Shown one piece after another: positions 53,076-62,798 of a stretch of DNA of 64,000 bases (position 1 is the first letter of the stretch; every line of letters begins with the position of its first letter). A program made the translations under genes and the position numbers. Source of the DNA: Planctomycetota bacterium (GTDB lineage Bacteria; Planctomycetota; Phycisphaerae; Phycisphaerales; UBA5793); contig JABFGK010000001.1 in the NCBI GenBank assembly GCA_013112555.1, positions 2,665,574-2,729,573 on the forward strand. The letters run 5' to 3'. The notes beneath the pieces are model-generated. The model saw only the letters and a program-made list of their open reading frames with translations, made no database searches and was not told where the DNA came from.

Positions 53076-54833
53076 TCAGTTGCCGCCCACGCCGTTGTCG
53101 ACCCATTCCTGCAGTTGATTCGCATCGATATCCGGTGACTTGGTGACGACGGTCAACCCCCAGTCGATGAACTGCTTGGCCATCTCGTGCGTCGCTTCCG
53201 TCGGGCGCATGTACACCCACAACTCGCGGCCAGGCACGAGATAGTCTGCCAGCAGGTGCGGCGTCTTGAGCCGATTCGCCTGCACAAAGGTCGGATACTT
53301 GACGTGGAGAATGTCACAGCCGGCCGGCTCGATGACAAACGTCGACCCGGGGTTGCGTGCCTGAAGTTCATGCAGCCACGGGATGGCGTCCCAGACCTGC
53401 ATGTGGAAGGCATCAAAGCCGATGCCGTCGGCCCCGCGCGACTGGGCGATGCCATACTCCCGAAGCATGCTTCGTCGATGGCGGCGGCTTTTCGGGTTGA
53501 AGTCCTCGAGCGTGGGATCATCCCACTTGTCGGCCACCTTGCTCGAATGGCCCCACCAGTACATGACATCGATGCCGAGCTCGTTGAGACGCTTCCACTC
53601 GCCGGCTGTCCGACGCATGGGTCCGAGCCACGAGGACATGATCTGAGGCGGGAAGTTATTCTCGGTGTGGTTCAGATAGAGCCCGCCGGGGTTCCACACC
53701 ATGACGCGCTTGTACCCGGTCGCGTTGATGTGATCGACCAGGTCGTCGACGTCTTCCTTCCAGCCGTTCAGATCAGCACGGTTCTCAGACAGCCCGCGCG
53801 GGTTGGTCTGCGACAGCCAGGCACTGTCGCCGGCCGTCATGCCATACACGGGGCGCATGTCCTGACGATACCGAACCTCGCCGTAGTGCTTCTGGAAGTA
53901 CGCACGGTACGGTGCCAGCGAGTGAATCCAGTCATCGGCCTTCGTATAACGGACAGCCAGCTCGTACAGCCGGGCTTGGCCGGCCGGCACGGTGCCGTCA
54001 AGCCGGAACTCAGCAAACCAGGATCCCTCGTACCGAGTCCCGTTTTCACCTCGGAAGAACTTGGTGCGGATCGCGTGCTCATAGTCAAGAATCGGGTACA
54101 GCAACGAGAACCCGACGGCCAGTTGCTGATTCCTGACGACCATCACGGGCGAATAGAGCTGATCCGGGTACGCATCGATCCGGGAGCAGGCACTTGTGCC
54201 TCCGGATGCATCAAGCATTGCAAACCGTGTGTCGGTCTCAGTCTGGAGAAACTCGACGCGGTCACCGAGCAGATTCCCGTGGACTCGAAAGCTCGGCAGG
54301 GGCTGGGTCTGGTCGGTCGCGTTGATGACGGTATAGACAAGCGAATAGCCCTCGGCGTCGGGTACGATCCGCCAAGTCACGTCACAATCGGTGGCTGATA
54401 CGTCGTAGAGGTCTTCGTTGGTGACGCTGCGGAGCAGGCCGAAGTGGGCGCTTTCGACCTGGAAGTCGTCGCCGCCGATGGAGCGAACGGTCACGGGGAA
54501 GGATTCAGGCTGAGCAAACTCGCGCTTCCAGATATCGTGGGTCGGCCCGTCATCACCGCTGCTCGGCCCCTGTCGTCGCCCGCGAACGGAGGAAATGAGG
54601 CGTGAGGAGTTCTCGCTACGTCGATTGGTTGCCTCACGGGCGCGGCGTGATCGGACGGTGCGCCAGGTCATGCCCGGCCCGTCATCACCACCCGCACCCT
54701 CGCCCACCATGGCCCCCGCCAGCAGCAGTGCTGCAGCCCCGACGGCCAGCGTGATCCGGTGCCGTGGGATCCGGTCGCTGCCTGCTGTGTGACACCCTGG
54801 TCGTTTAGGTCGACTTCTCATGTACTGACTCAC
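53076..54833 (-). CDS. Exported TIM-barrel glycoside-hydrolase-like protein
   Basis: A 585-residue protein. A basic start and hydrophobic helix (ITLAVGAAALLLAGAMV, residues about 27-44) give an uncleaved or cleaved signal. Residues about 100-320 are beta-rich, and residues 330-585 look like a TIM barrel of the glycosidase type (YKRVMVWNPGGLYLNHTENN, GIDVMYWWGHSS, GADGIGFDAFHMQVWDAIPWL). The D in GFDAFH is a likely catalytic or binding position. Family not assigned. The GTG at 54833 follows GGAGGAGGATCGCAC. Confidence 0.72.
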   Translation of the reverse strand: MSQYMRSRPKRPGCHTAGSDRIPRHRITLAVGAAALLLAGAMVGEGAGGDDGPGMTWRTVRSRRAREATNRRSENSSRLISSVRGRRQGPSSGDDGPTHDIWKREFAQPESFPVTVRSIGGDDFQVESAHFGLLRSVTNEDLYDVSATDCDVTWRIVPDAEGYSLVYTVINATDQTQPLPSFRVHGNLLGDRVEFLQTETDTRFAMLDASGGTSACSRIDAYPDQLYSPVMVVRNQQLAVGFSLLYPILDYEHAIRTKFFRGENGTRYEGSWFAEFRLDGTVPAGQARLYELAVRYTKADDWIHSLAPYRAYFQKHYGEVRYRQDMRPVYGMTAGDSAWLSQTNPRGLSENRADLNGWKEDVDDLVDHINATGYKRVMVWNPGGLYLNHTENNFPPQIMSSWLGPMRRTAGEWKRLNELGIDVMYWWGHSSKVADKWDDPTLEDFNPKSRRHRRSMLREYGIAQSRGADGIGFDAFHMQVWDAIPWLHELQARNPGSTFVIEPAGCDILHVKYPTFVQANRLKTPHLLADYLVPGRELWVYMRPTEATHEMAKQFIDWGLTVVTKSPDIDANQLQEWVDNGVGGN

Positions 54834-55243
54834 GTGCGATCCTCCTCCATCGATCCGTGGCCTCGACAGGCTGATTCCAGGCTCCGCGAGCCTGTGTTGT
54901 GATACCGTGAACAGCCGGGACCGTCATTGCGCCCCTTCAGTATCCAATTCGACAGGCTCCATGTCATCGAAAGTCGCCCGTCTTGACCCGATCCCCCGGC
55001 TTCCCTGACCCGAACAATCGGGACATCCGATATGACTGACACAGAAACGCGCCGCCGTCATCCATGCGCGGACCTGAGGCCGACCATCCGGGCCTGCAGG
55101 ATACGGACCGGTAACACTGGGGTGTGACATGATCCCGCTCGGCTCAAATCAGGGGCAAAACCGACTTTTGCAGCCGGCGTGAATCCCTGTGTGTGTTGAC
55201 GGCATACTGTCATGAGAACCAATGATGCAGTGTCGTCAACCGC
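54834..55243. other. Divergent region before the sulfotransferase
   Basis: 410 bp between the divergent glycosidase-like and sulfotransferase genes. It should hold both promoters. No gene, repeat or known RNA motif was recognised. Confidence 0.4.
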
Positions 55244-56233
55244 GTGACCTTGACGATGTGTATCGCAGACGACATTGATACTGACATGCCCACACTCAAG
55301 CCTCCCATCATCCTCGTTGCCAACGCCCGTTCCGGGACCACGATGACGTCCCAGTGTTTCAAAATGCTGGACTCGCAGATCAAGATCCTGCGCGAAAAGC
55401 GGATGATCTGGACGGTCGGCAACACGCTGCATCCGGACGATCGCTTCACTGCCGACATGGCCACGAAGCGTGTGATCAAGAAGATCCGACAGACCTTTCT
55501 CGATCTTCAGCAGGAGCACGGCGGGCGTCAGATCATGGAAAAGACGCCGAGCAACTGTCTGCGGATACCGTACATACGAGCGATTTTCCCGGAAGCGATC
55601 ATCATTCACATGATCCGCGACGGCCGGGACAACATCAGTTCCTGCCTGCCCTTCTGGACCCGCCCGAGGAAGAAGAAGCGCATCCTGCGTCGGCTCAAGG
55701 AGACGCCGATGTGGCAATGGCCCATCTTCATCCCGCGGGCTGTTCGCGACCAGATCGGGATCCGCATGGGGCTGACCAAACGGGTCAAGAGTTGGGGTGT
55801 CATCTACCCGGGGATGTTCGAGGACCTGCAGCAGATGGACCTGATCGAGGTGATCGCGCACCAGTGGGTCAACGCAGTCGAGACAGCTCTGGAGGATCTG
55901 GATCAGAGTCGGCCGGAGGTCTTTGTCGAGTGGCGTTATGAGGAGTTGGTGGCCGACCCGCTCGGTCACTTCTCACGCTTCCTTGACGTGGCCGGTCTGG
56001 AAATGACCGAACGGCTTGCGACGTATCTGCGTGATGAAATCCATACACAATCGTCCGGCGCGTGGAAGAAGCGTCTGACGGCTGAACAAGTCTCGAAGAT
56101 TCTGCCGATCATAACTCCGACGATGCGCAAGGTCGGCTACCCGGTTGATGCCGATTCGGCTGATCATCAGGACGAACCACAGGCCGGCACGAATCCGGAG
56201 TCGGCAGCGGCCGTTTCCCCCGCGACGACGTAG
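55244..56233 (+). CDS. Sulfotransferase-family protein
   Basis: A 329-residue protein with the PAPS-binding loop ILVANARSGTTMTSQCF (5'-phosphosulfate loop) and the 3'-phosphate motif IHMIRDGRDNISSCLPFW. Such enzymes move sulfate from PAPS to glycans or other acceptors; Planctomycetota often carry many. Three starts are possible (GTG 55244, ATG 55256, ATG 55286); none has a clear ribosome binding site, so the N-terminus is uncertain by up to 14 residues. It precedes the flippase gene by 97 bp. Confidence 0.87.
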   Translation: MTLTMCIADDIDTDMPTLKPPIILVANARSGTTMTSQCFKMLDSQIKILREKRMIWTVGNTLHPDDRFTADMATKRVIKKIRQTFLDLQQEHGGRQIMEKTPSNCLRIPYIRAIFPEAIIIHMIRDGRDNISSCLPFWTRPRKKKRILRRLKETPMWQWPIFIPRAVRDQIGIRMGLTKRVKSWGVIYPGMFEDLQQMDLIEVIAHQWVNAVETALEDLDQSRPEVFVEWRYEELVADPLGHFSRFLDVAGLEMTERLATYLRDEIHTQSSGAWKKRLTAEQVSKILPIITPTMRKVGYPVDADSADHQDEPQAGTNPESAAAVSPATT

Positions 56234-56330
56234 AAAAACCCGCCCCCCAGCCTCGTGCACAGCGATCAGAGCAAGGCGCCCATGCCGGGCTTCTCCGGGC
56301 CGGTGGTGACGGAGTATGCCATAGACACCC

Positions 56331-58031
56331 ATGTCGAGTGATACGGAACCACAACCAGGGACAGGGGCGTCCGAGGAGCCGACTGATGATCAGTCTCCGC
56401 CTCAGACCGCAGCCGGCACCCACCGCCCCGGTGCGACCACCCGACTCCTGATCGTCAACAGCCTTTCGACCTATGCCCGGCTGGCAGGCACGTTTGTCGT
56501 AGGCCTGATTGTCACGCCGTACCTCGGCTTGGAAGACCATCTCGGGCTGGCCGGCTTCGGCCTGTTTTCCATCCTGCTGTCAAGTGTGGGTATTCTGACG
56601 TTCGTCCAGACGACGGTCCGGTCCGCACTGATCCGTGAGTTGTCGGCTGCCTACTACGCGGAGGATCAGCAGGTGCTGCCGCGTCGGTTTACCTCAGCGG
56701 TCATCAGTTCGTTTCTTCTCGGGCTGATCCTGTGCGTCGGGATGCTGCTGCTGGCGCCGCTGGCAGTCTGGATCATCAAGTTCCCCGAGGAGTACGCCGG
56801 CGAAGTCTGGTGGTCCTGGGTCGTTCTCTCGGCCGAGATATCGGGGCTCGTGTGGGCCGTCCCCTTTTTGATTCTCTTTGATGCACGGCAAAAGATCCCG
56901 ATCAGTAACGCGTTTCTCCTGCTGGAACGACTTTGTGCACTCGGGGCTGCATACCTGGTCTTTGGCATGGATGTCGGGCGCGAGACCCCCCTGCTCTCGT
57001 TTGTGCTGTGGTACGCAATCCTGCGCACCGGCGTCCGACTCATCGGCAGCCTGGCAGCCTATGTCTCCTGCCCGCGTGCGCGACTCCATCTCAGCCTGTA
57101 CGACCGGTCTGAGTTGGGTCGCATCCTCCGCACCGGCAAGCACGTGCTCATGCAGGAGGTCTCAACAAACCTGTACAACCGGGCGAACCAGTTGCTGGCC
57201 AACCTGTTTCTCGGGTCGGCCGCCAACGGGGTTTTCGGGGCTGCGATTCAACTCAAGGAATACAGCCGACAAGTCGGCCTGGGGCTGTGCTACGGCATTG
57301 AGCCGCTGGCAGCGAAGTTTGCAGAGTCGGATGACGGCGGGCGCAAGCACGTCGGCAACCTCATTCTGACGATGACCCGCATTCAGGCCGGCGTCATTCT
57401 GCCGATCATCACGATGATCGTCATGCTCAGTTTCCCGCTCGTGAACCTGTGGCTTGCTGACAAGTTCAATAGCCAATGGGAGCACGCCAACAGCCACATC
57501 GCGACGATGGTGATTATCCTGCTGCTGGGCAATACGTTTTTTGTGGTGGCCCAGGGCATGCTCCGAATCATGCTCGGTGCCGGCGACGTCCATCACTACG
57601 CGCACCGGTTGCTGCAGGCAGGCATCGTGCAGACCGTCCTCGCATTGGTGGTGCTGGTGATTGCCACCCGGCAGTTCGGGACTGACACGAGCGAATCGAA
57701 AGCGGCCGTTTTGTACGCAGTGTCCGGGTGTATGAGTCTGATTCAGATCCTGGCCTACGGGCTGTATCTGCCGCTGCTGGCCTGCCGCCTGTATCACCTG
57801 CGCCGACGGGCGATGTACCTCACCTCATTCGGCCCGGGGATTCTGGTCAGCCTGGCGACGGCGTTGACGATTGTCATCTGTCAGCGGTTCTTGATCGGCG
57901 ATTCCGGCTGGGCCGTCCTCATCACGCTGGGCGTGAGCGGGTGTGTGACTGCTCCGATCGCACTGTTTGCCGTCCTGACGGCCCAGGAGCGCAGCCGCAT
58001 CCTCGTCGCCTTTGGGCTCCGACGTGGGTAA
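56331..58031 (+). CDS. Wzx-like polysaccharide flippase
   Basis: A 566-residue membrane protein with 12-14 helices in the MATE/Wzx pattern: LIVNSLSTYARLAGTFVVGLIVTPYLG at the start, FGLFSILLSSVGILTFVQTTV, and LLLGNTFFVVAQGMLRIMLGAGD. It would move lipid-linked oligosaccharides across the inner membrane. With the adjacent sulfotransferase and the nearby acyltransferase it suggests a sulfated or acylated surface glycan. Ends 20 bp before the convergent LEA-type gene. Confidence 0.86.
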   Translation: MSSDTEPQPGTGASEEPTDDQSPPQTAAGTHRPGATTRLLIVNSLSTYARLAGTFVVGLIVTPYLGLEDHLGLAGFGLFSILLSSVGILTFVQTTVRSALIRELSAAYYAEDQQVLPRRFTSAVISSFLLGLILCVGMLLLAPLAVWIIKFPEEYAGEVWWSWVVLSAEISGLVWAVPFLILFDARQKIPISNAFLLLERLCALGAAYLVFGMDVGRETPLLSFVLWYAILRTGVRLIGSLAAYVSCPRARLHLSLYDRSELGRILRTGKHVLMQEVSTNLYNRANQLLANLFLGSAANGVFGAAIQLKEYSRQVGLGLCYGIEPLAAKFAESDDGGRKHVGNLILTMTRIQAGVILPIITMIVMLSFPLVNLWLADKFNSQWEHANSHIATMVIILLLGNTFFVVAQGMLRIMLGAGDVHHYAHRLLQAGIVQTVLALVVLVIATRQFGTDTSESKAAVLYAVSGCMSLIQILAYGLYLPLLACRLYHLRRRAMYLTSFGPGILVSLATALTIVICQRFLIGDSGWAVLITLGVSGCVTAPIALFAVLTAQERSRILVAFGLRRG

Positions 58032-58051
58032 AACCCGTCTTGGTGTCATGC

Positions 58052-58597
58052 TCAATCAGGTGATGTGGATTCGGGAGACGGCGACGCAGCGTGATAGGTG
58101 CCGGCCACGGCAAACGACGCTTTGGGCACGCGAACCCCGGTATCAAACAAGGCTTCAGCCAACTGACCCGGTGCCTGGTAACTGAGTTTGCCGCTGAACT
58201 TGAATGCACGGTCGGCGTCTGCCTGAAACGCACCTGCTGCACCGGTAACAGGCAGAATCACCGGGACCGTTACGAGCCGGCTTGCATTCTGCGGGACGGT
58301 TGCCTCGGCAAAGCGAAATGACCGATACGCCGGACCGCCGCTCAGCGCCAGGCGGTACGTCACCTTGTGCAGAGGCATCGGCTCATCATTCGGGTTGCGT
58401 ACCTCGAGCCGGACATCCACTCGACCGGCTTCAGTCGATTGATCGACGAGCCGAATGTCGTGCAGGGCCACCGTCGGAGCCTGATACGAAGAGCATCCCC
58501 AGAACAAGACTGCCGGGAGCAGTGCCGGAATGACCCGCAGCAGCGTTCGAAGACGACGGCCGAGTGTGTGACAGGAACGGATACGTGGAATGAACAC
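58052..58597 (-). CDS. LEA-type-2-like lipoprotein
   Basis: A 181-residue lipoprotein with lipobox LFWGCSS after an N-terminal hydrophobic helix. The rest resembles the WHy/LEA14 domain: VALHDIRLVDQSTEAGRVDVRLEVRNPNDEPMPL, KVTYRLALSG and FKFSGKLSY. Such domains occur in envelope proteins and in desiccation proteins. Converges with the flippase gene. Confidence 0.75.
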   Translation of the reverse strand: MFIPRIRSCHTLGRRLRTLLRVIPALLPAVLFWGCSSYQAPTVALHDIRLVDQSTEAGRVDVRLEVRNPNDEPMPLHKVTYRLALSGGPAYRSFRFAEATVPQNASRLVTVPVILPVTGAAGAFQADADRAFKFSGKLSYQAPGQLAEALFDTGVRVPKASFAVAGTYHAASPSPESTSPD

Positions 58598-58802
58598 GGG
58601 AGAATTCTCCGGTCATGCAGGGCGGTGAAACAGGAATGACTCCAGTCGGCCCGCAGGAGCAGGTGATTGGATGGCCCCACTAGCGTAGCGTCCCCGTCCG
58701 CCGGTGAACAGAAGCGCAGCAAGACAGAGGCCTTGGGTCGTGCGTCCCACGCGATGGTCCGAAGTTCATGATTCAGGGGGGAGTGAGGGGAGGTGCGTGT
58801 TG

Positions 58803-59249
58803 CTACTGGATGGGATCGTCTGTCACGCGGACCCAGTTGGCCAGTTGCTGGGTTTCGGTCAGCACGATCGAATCGTTCAGATTGAGCATGTGGGTGTTGT
58901 AGCAGTACCAGTAGAAGGTCAGGCAGGAGAGGATGGCAGCCGCAGTCCAGGCTGCCAGTTCGCCCTTCCAACTGTGGCGGACCATGAGGATCAGCGAGGC
59001 ACTGGCAAAGACGGACCCGAGTTTGAACAGGGCCAGGTGGACCATGCTGCCGCGCGTGATGATGAAGGCAGCCAGGGGGTTGACCTCGTGCATGCCGATG
59101 GACTTGACGTTGATGATGGTGGAGGCCAGATCGCCGATGCTGAGGATGACGACGAGGATCAGCAGCAGTCCGATCCGTCTGACTCTGGCGCGCAGGTACG
59201 GATCCTGCGTGTCAATGACGGTCCCTTTATTCAGGCAGGCTTGAAGCAT
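58803..59249 (-). CDS. DUF5658-like small membrane protein
   Basis: A 148-residue protein with about four helices. It has the 'D.aST.in...iG..E.NPLAAF' pattern (GDLASTIINVKSIGMHEVNPLAAFI) that marks DUF5658-type proteins, then VHLALFKLGSVFASASLILMV and AAWTAAAILSCLTFYWYCYN. Function unknown. Starts 231 bp from the divergent PQQ-propeller gene. Confidence 0.75.
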   Translation of the reverse strand: MLQACLNKGTVIDTQDPYLRARVRRIGLLLILVVILSIGDLASTIINVKSIGMHEVNPLAAFIITRGSMVHLALFKLGSVFASASLILMVRHSWKGELAAWTAAAILSCLTFYWYCYNTHMLNLNDSIVLTETQQLANWVRVTDDPIQ

Positions 59250-59480
59250 TGATCAGCCCATACCCTTCAGCCATCCATTCGTCAGATGGCACCACTGAGG
59301 TTCCGTTATCGTCGTATCTTCTTTCCTCCATAAGTATCTGATGCATTGGGTTTATCAGTCCGGCCACAGTTGGCCGCATCATCGGTATAGTGTAATACCG
59401 CCCGTGAGCCGACCGGTGTCGGCCGATACGACTCAGATAAACGTACATCAGTCCTGATTCATTGCAAGGCGTGTTATCGG

Positions 59481-62400
59481 TTGCACCAACAAATCGCAAC
59501 ATCATCATGCTCCAATCGGCGGAACTGCCTGCCTTTTTTGGTCTTATGTCTGAGTCTGTGGGCTTGCACCGAGTTGGACTTTTGTATAAACGAGTCCGGA
59601 TTCGGTGTTTCGAGTGCGTGTGCCCAGGAGGTGCAAAACACGAATCCGGTCTATGTCAACGATTCACCCGAGTCGGCTGAGTTGCTGGGTCGGCTCGACG
59701 ACCATTACCGATCGGGACACGTCAGCGAAGCCGTCCGTCTCTGTCAGGAACTGCTGGACCGATACCCGATGCGGCTGGTGCTGCTGGAGCCGGATGAGGC
59801 TGAGACGGAATCCGAAGATGGGGTGCCGCTGAACTCCGAACGCTTTGACTCGGTCCGCCGGCGTGTTCATGCCACCCTGCGTTCGCATCCTGATCTGCTG
59901 ACTGCATACCAGGCCACGCAGAACGCAGTGGCCACTGCAGCAATCACGGCCGGGAATCACGAATCGGTCTTCAGATCACGGGCGTTGACGACCCCGGGCT
60001 TGACGGCCGGCCTGCTGATCGCTCGCGACCACGTATTGAATGCGCGCTTTCATGCTGCCCTTCGCGTGCTTCGTGAACTGGCAGCGCACCCGGACTTCAC
60101 TGAGGAATCGACCCATCTCGACGGGGAGGCTCGCCGCCGGTGTGAGCGCACGTGGTGCCTGCTGACGATGATGGCCGGCCGCTATGGCGATGTGGCATCG
60201 GCCCGCAATGACGCCGAGCGTGCGTGGGAGACATGGGGCTTTGATGGCACGGCAGCACAGGCACTGGAGCAGCTTGATTTCGGACAACCTGACATCGAAT
60301 CACTGCCACGCACCGATCAGGCAACGGGTCGAAGTACCACCAGCGCGGCCTACGGGCATGATCAACCGGGCGCAGACCGCCTGATTCATACACCAGATTT
60401 GACCCGGATGAGCCTGCGACCGGTGTGGCGTTCACGGCTTGACACCACGCTGACCACGGCACTGGCCAGCCCGCGCCTGTCCGAGTCCCAGCGGCGCAAT
60501 CTCAAGGTCGGGTCCGACAGCGGGCAATACCTCGGGGTGTTCCCGGTCGTGCGCGACGATGTGATTGTGGTCAATGACGGGGTCTCGGTGACCGTGTTCG
60601 ATCGGTATGACGGTTCGCGACGGTGGGTGTATAACCCGAGCCTCGGCGACATGACCGTCTCGACGCTCAGCATGGTTCACACCGGCCCGTGGGACTCTGT
60701 CACGGTGTCGCCACGGACGGCCGTGCTGCACGGCAACGCCACGATCTGCATCATCTGGAATGGGGATGGGAATCTGGCCCAGGCCCAGTCATCGCGACTG
60801 GTCAATCTCGATCTGGATACGGGAGGGGTGCGGTGGTCCGTGCTTCCGGGGGCGCTGGATCCCGGCTTCGAGTTTGCCGGTTTCATCGGCACACCGACGG
60901 TTGCTGAAGGGGTGTTGTATGTCGTCGTCCGGACACTCGGCCAACAACTCGGGAGCGACTATCTGCTGGCCATCGACCCGGAGACGGGATCGCTGGTGTG
61001 GCAACAGTATCTGGTGAGTTCGGCAGTCGGCCGCGGCTGGTCGTGGCTGCCGGCAACGAACCCGGTGTGCTGCGACGGGCAGGTCACCGTGTCGAGCCCG
61101 CTGGGCGTCGTCGGAACCTATGACGGTGCCACTGGTGAGCCGCAATGGGTCCGGACCATGCCCACCTCGCCGGACCGTTTTCGATTTGAGGAATCCAGGC
61201 CCTGGGCGTTTGATGTTCCGCTGTTTACCGAGGCCGGCATTGTGACGTTCACGCCGGACCGCCAGCGCGTGGCGCTGCTGGAGGCGGGCACCGGGGCGCT
61301 GCTCGGGGATGTGGCAGCCATGACGATCGGCGACCCGTCGTACCTGTTGTCGGACGGCCGCTGGGTCTACGCTGTGGGGCATGTCGTGGTTGGGTTCGCA
61401 GCCGATCGGATCAGGGACGATGCCGACGATCTCCTGATGGCAGACCGGGTCAGTTCGATCCCGACGCCGGTCGGTCGGGCGATGGTCGTCGGGCGTGCGG
61501 AACAACTGATTGTCCCGACATTGGATGGGCTGTATCTCATTGACGTCAGTGAACGCGACGTGGTCGAGTCGTCCGATCCGGTGGCGTGGGGCAACCCGCT
61601 GGTCATCGGGGCCGAGGTGATTCTCTGTACAACTGACGGGATCGACTCGTATATGCCGTTCGAGGTCGGCCAGCCGATCCTGATGGCCAAGAGTGCAGCA
61701 CGGCCTGCTGATCCGATGCCGGCCATCAGCCTGGCAGCGCTCGCCTTTCAGCATCGGCGACTCGATCGGATTGCGCCGGCTGTTGATGAAGCGATTGAAC
61801 GGATCAGTGCCGACCCGTTTGACCCGGCCATCCGCACCGCCCGATCGCGCCTGATGACCCGGCTGTTAAACATCGTCCAGAACCTGGATGTGTCGGTGCC
61901 GGCAGGACAGCGCACGGCCGCTGGGTTGTTCATTCGGCTCGACCTGCTGGCAGCAGCGCCGGACGAACGAGTCGCCTACCTGATGGAGTACGGATCGCAC
62001 CTTGAGAATCTGAACCGGCCGCGCGAGGCGATCGAGGCGTTTCAGCAGATCACGCTGTCACCTGAACTGGCCGAGTCCTACTGGCAGGCAGACGCCGGGA
62101 GCGTCCAGGCCCGGATCGAGGCCCGGCGTCGGATTCGCAACGTGCTGACCGATTCCGGCCGTGAGAGTTATGCAGCCTTCGATGAGCAGGCGGCTGCGGC
62201 GTTTGATCGTGTTCAGGCACAAGGGCCGGACACGGTTGACTCCCTCCTGGCGCTGGCGGACCGATACCCGGCTGCCGGCATCATCCCGCAACTGCATCTT
62301 GAGGCCGGGCGGCAACTCCGAGAGCAGGGGCACGCCGGGCTGGCCATTGCCCAATGGCGCCTCGGGCTCGAGTTTGATTCGGGCAACAATGATGATGTGC

Positions 62401-62798
62401 GGCCGATGCTCCTGGGTGAGTTGCTGTCGCTGTTGCGCGCCACGGAGCGGTATCGCGAGGCCCTGTTTGAACTTGAACTGCTGCTGCAGGAGGACCCATT
62501 CGGGCTGGCGCTGGATCCAATGACCGGCCGGACGGCTTCACTCGAAACATGGAAGCCGGCCCTTGAAGCGGACCTGGCCTCGTCGGCCCCGGCTGCCGTC
62601 GTCGGTGCGTTCGTGACATCGCTCCCTGCCCTGGAAGCCCGATGCGATGAACTTCTGCTCCCGGTCTATGGAGACCCGCTGAGCAGTGCGGCCCTCATCA
62701 GGCAGGGTCGCGTGTTGCACGCGGTCGGCGGGCCCGACTTTCAGCCGCTCTGGAGTCGAGCGGCTGGCTCGGCCGGATGTCCATGTCCTGCACGTTGA
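59481..62798 (+). CDS. Large exported PQQ-propeller/TPR protein, first frame
   Basis: The 1105-codon frame has a signal-like segment (CLPFLVLCLSLWAC), a helical TPR-like stretch (DDHYRSGHVSEAVRLCQELLDRYP), then a PQQ-type beta-propeller (VTVFDRYDGSRRWVYNP, LLAIDPETGSLVWQQYL, GTYDGATGEPQWVRTM) and further TPR-like helices to about residue 1050. The frame ends at 62798 in unconvincing sequence, while a second propeller continues in the next frame, so a frameshift near 62750 is likely. The only start found is TTG at 59481, which is uncertain. Probably an envelope scaffold or sensor. Confidence 0.75.
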   Translation: MHQQIATSSCSNRRNCLPFLVLCLSLWACTELDFCINESGFGVSSACAQEVQNTNPVYVNDSPESAELLGRLDDHYRSGHVSEAVRLCQELLDRYPMRLVLLEPDEAETESEDGVPLNSERFDSVRRRVHATLRSHPDLLTAYQATQNAVATAAITAGNHESVFRSRALTTPGLTAGLLIARDHVLNARFHAALRVLRELAAHPDFTEESTHLDGEARRRCERTWCLLTMMAGRYGDVASARNDAERAWETWGFDGTAAQALEQLDFGQPDIESLPRTDQATGRSTTSAAYGHDQPGADRLIHTPDLTRMSLRPVWRSRLDTTLTTALASPRLSESQRRNLKVGSDSGQYLGVFPVVRDDVIVVNDGVSVTVFDRYDGSRRWVYNPSLGDMTVSTLSMVHTGPWDSVTVSPRTAVLHGNATICIIWNGDGNLAQAQSSRLVNLDLDTGGVRWSVLPGALDPGFEFAGFIGTPTVAEGVLYVVVRTLGQQLGSDYLLAIDPETGSLVWQQYLVSSAVGRGWSWLPATNPVCCDGQVTVSSPLGVVGTYDGATGEPQWVRTMPTSPDRFRFEESRPWAFDVPLFTEAGIVTFTPDRQRVALLEAGTGALLGDVAAMTIGDPSYLLSDGRWVYAVGHVVVGFAADRIRDDADDLLMADRVSSIPTPVGRAMVVGRAEQLIVPTLDGLYLIDVSERDVVESSDPVAWGNPLVIGAEVILCTTDGIDSYMPFEVGQPILMAKSAARPADPMPAISLAALAFQHRRLDRIAPAVDEAIERISADPFDPAIRTARSRLMTRLLNIVQNLDVSVPAGQRTAAGLFIRLDLLAAAPDERVAYLMEYGSHLENLNRPREAIEAFQQITLSPELAESYWQADAGSVQARIEARRRIRNVLTDSGRESYAAFDEQAAAAFDRVQAQGPDTVDSLLALADRYPAAGIIPQLHLEAGRQLREQGHAGLAIAQWRLGLEFDSGNNDDVRPMLLGELLSLLRATERYREALFELELLLQEDPFGLALDPMTGRTASLETWKPALEADLASSAPAAVVGAFVTSLPALEARCDELLLPVYGDPLSSAALIRQGRVLHAVGGPDFQPLWSRAAGSAGCPCPAR

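Noticed and set aside
53187..54398. A 403-codon plus-strand frame opposite the glycosidase-like gene
   Set aside because: No export signal, domain or ribosome binding site; the minus-strand gene has a GTG with a strong GGAGGAGG site and a signal helix.
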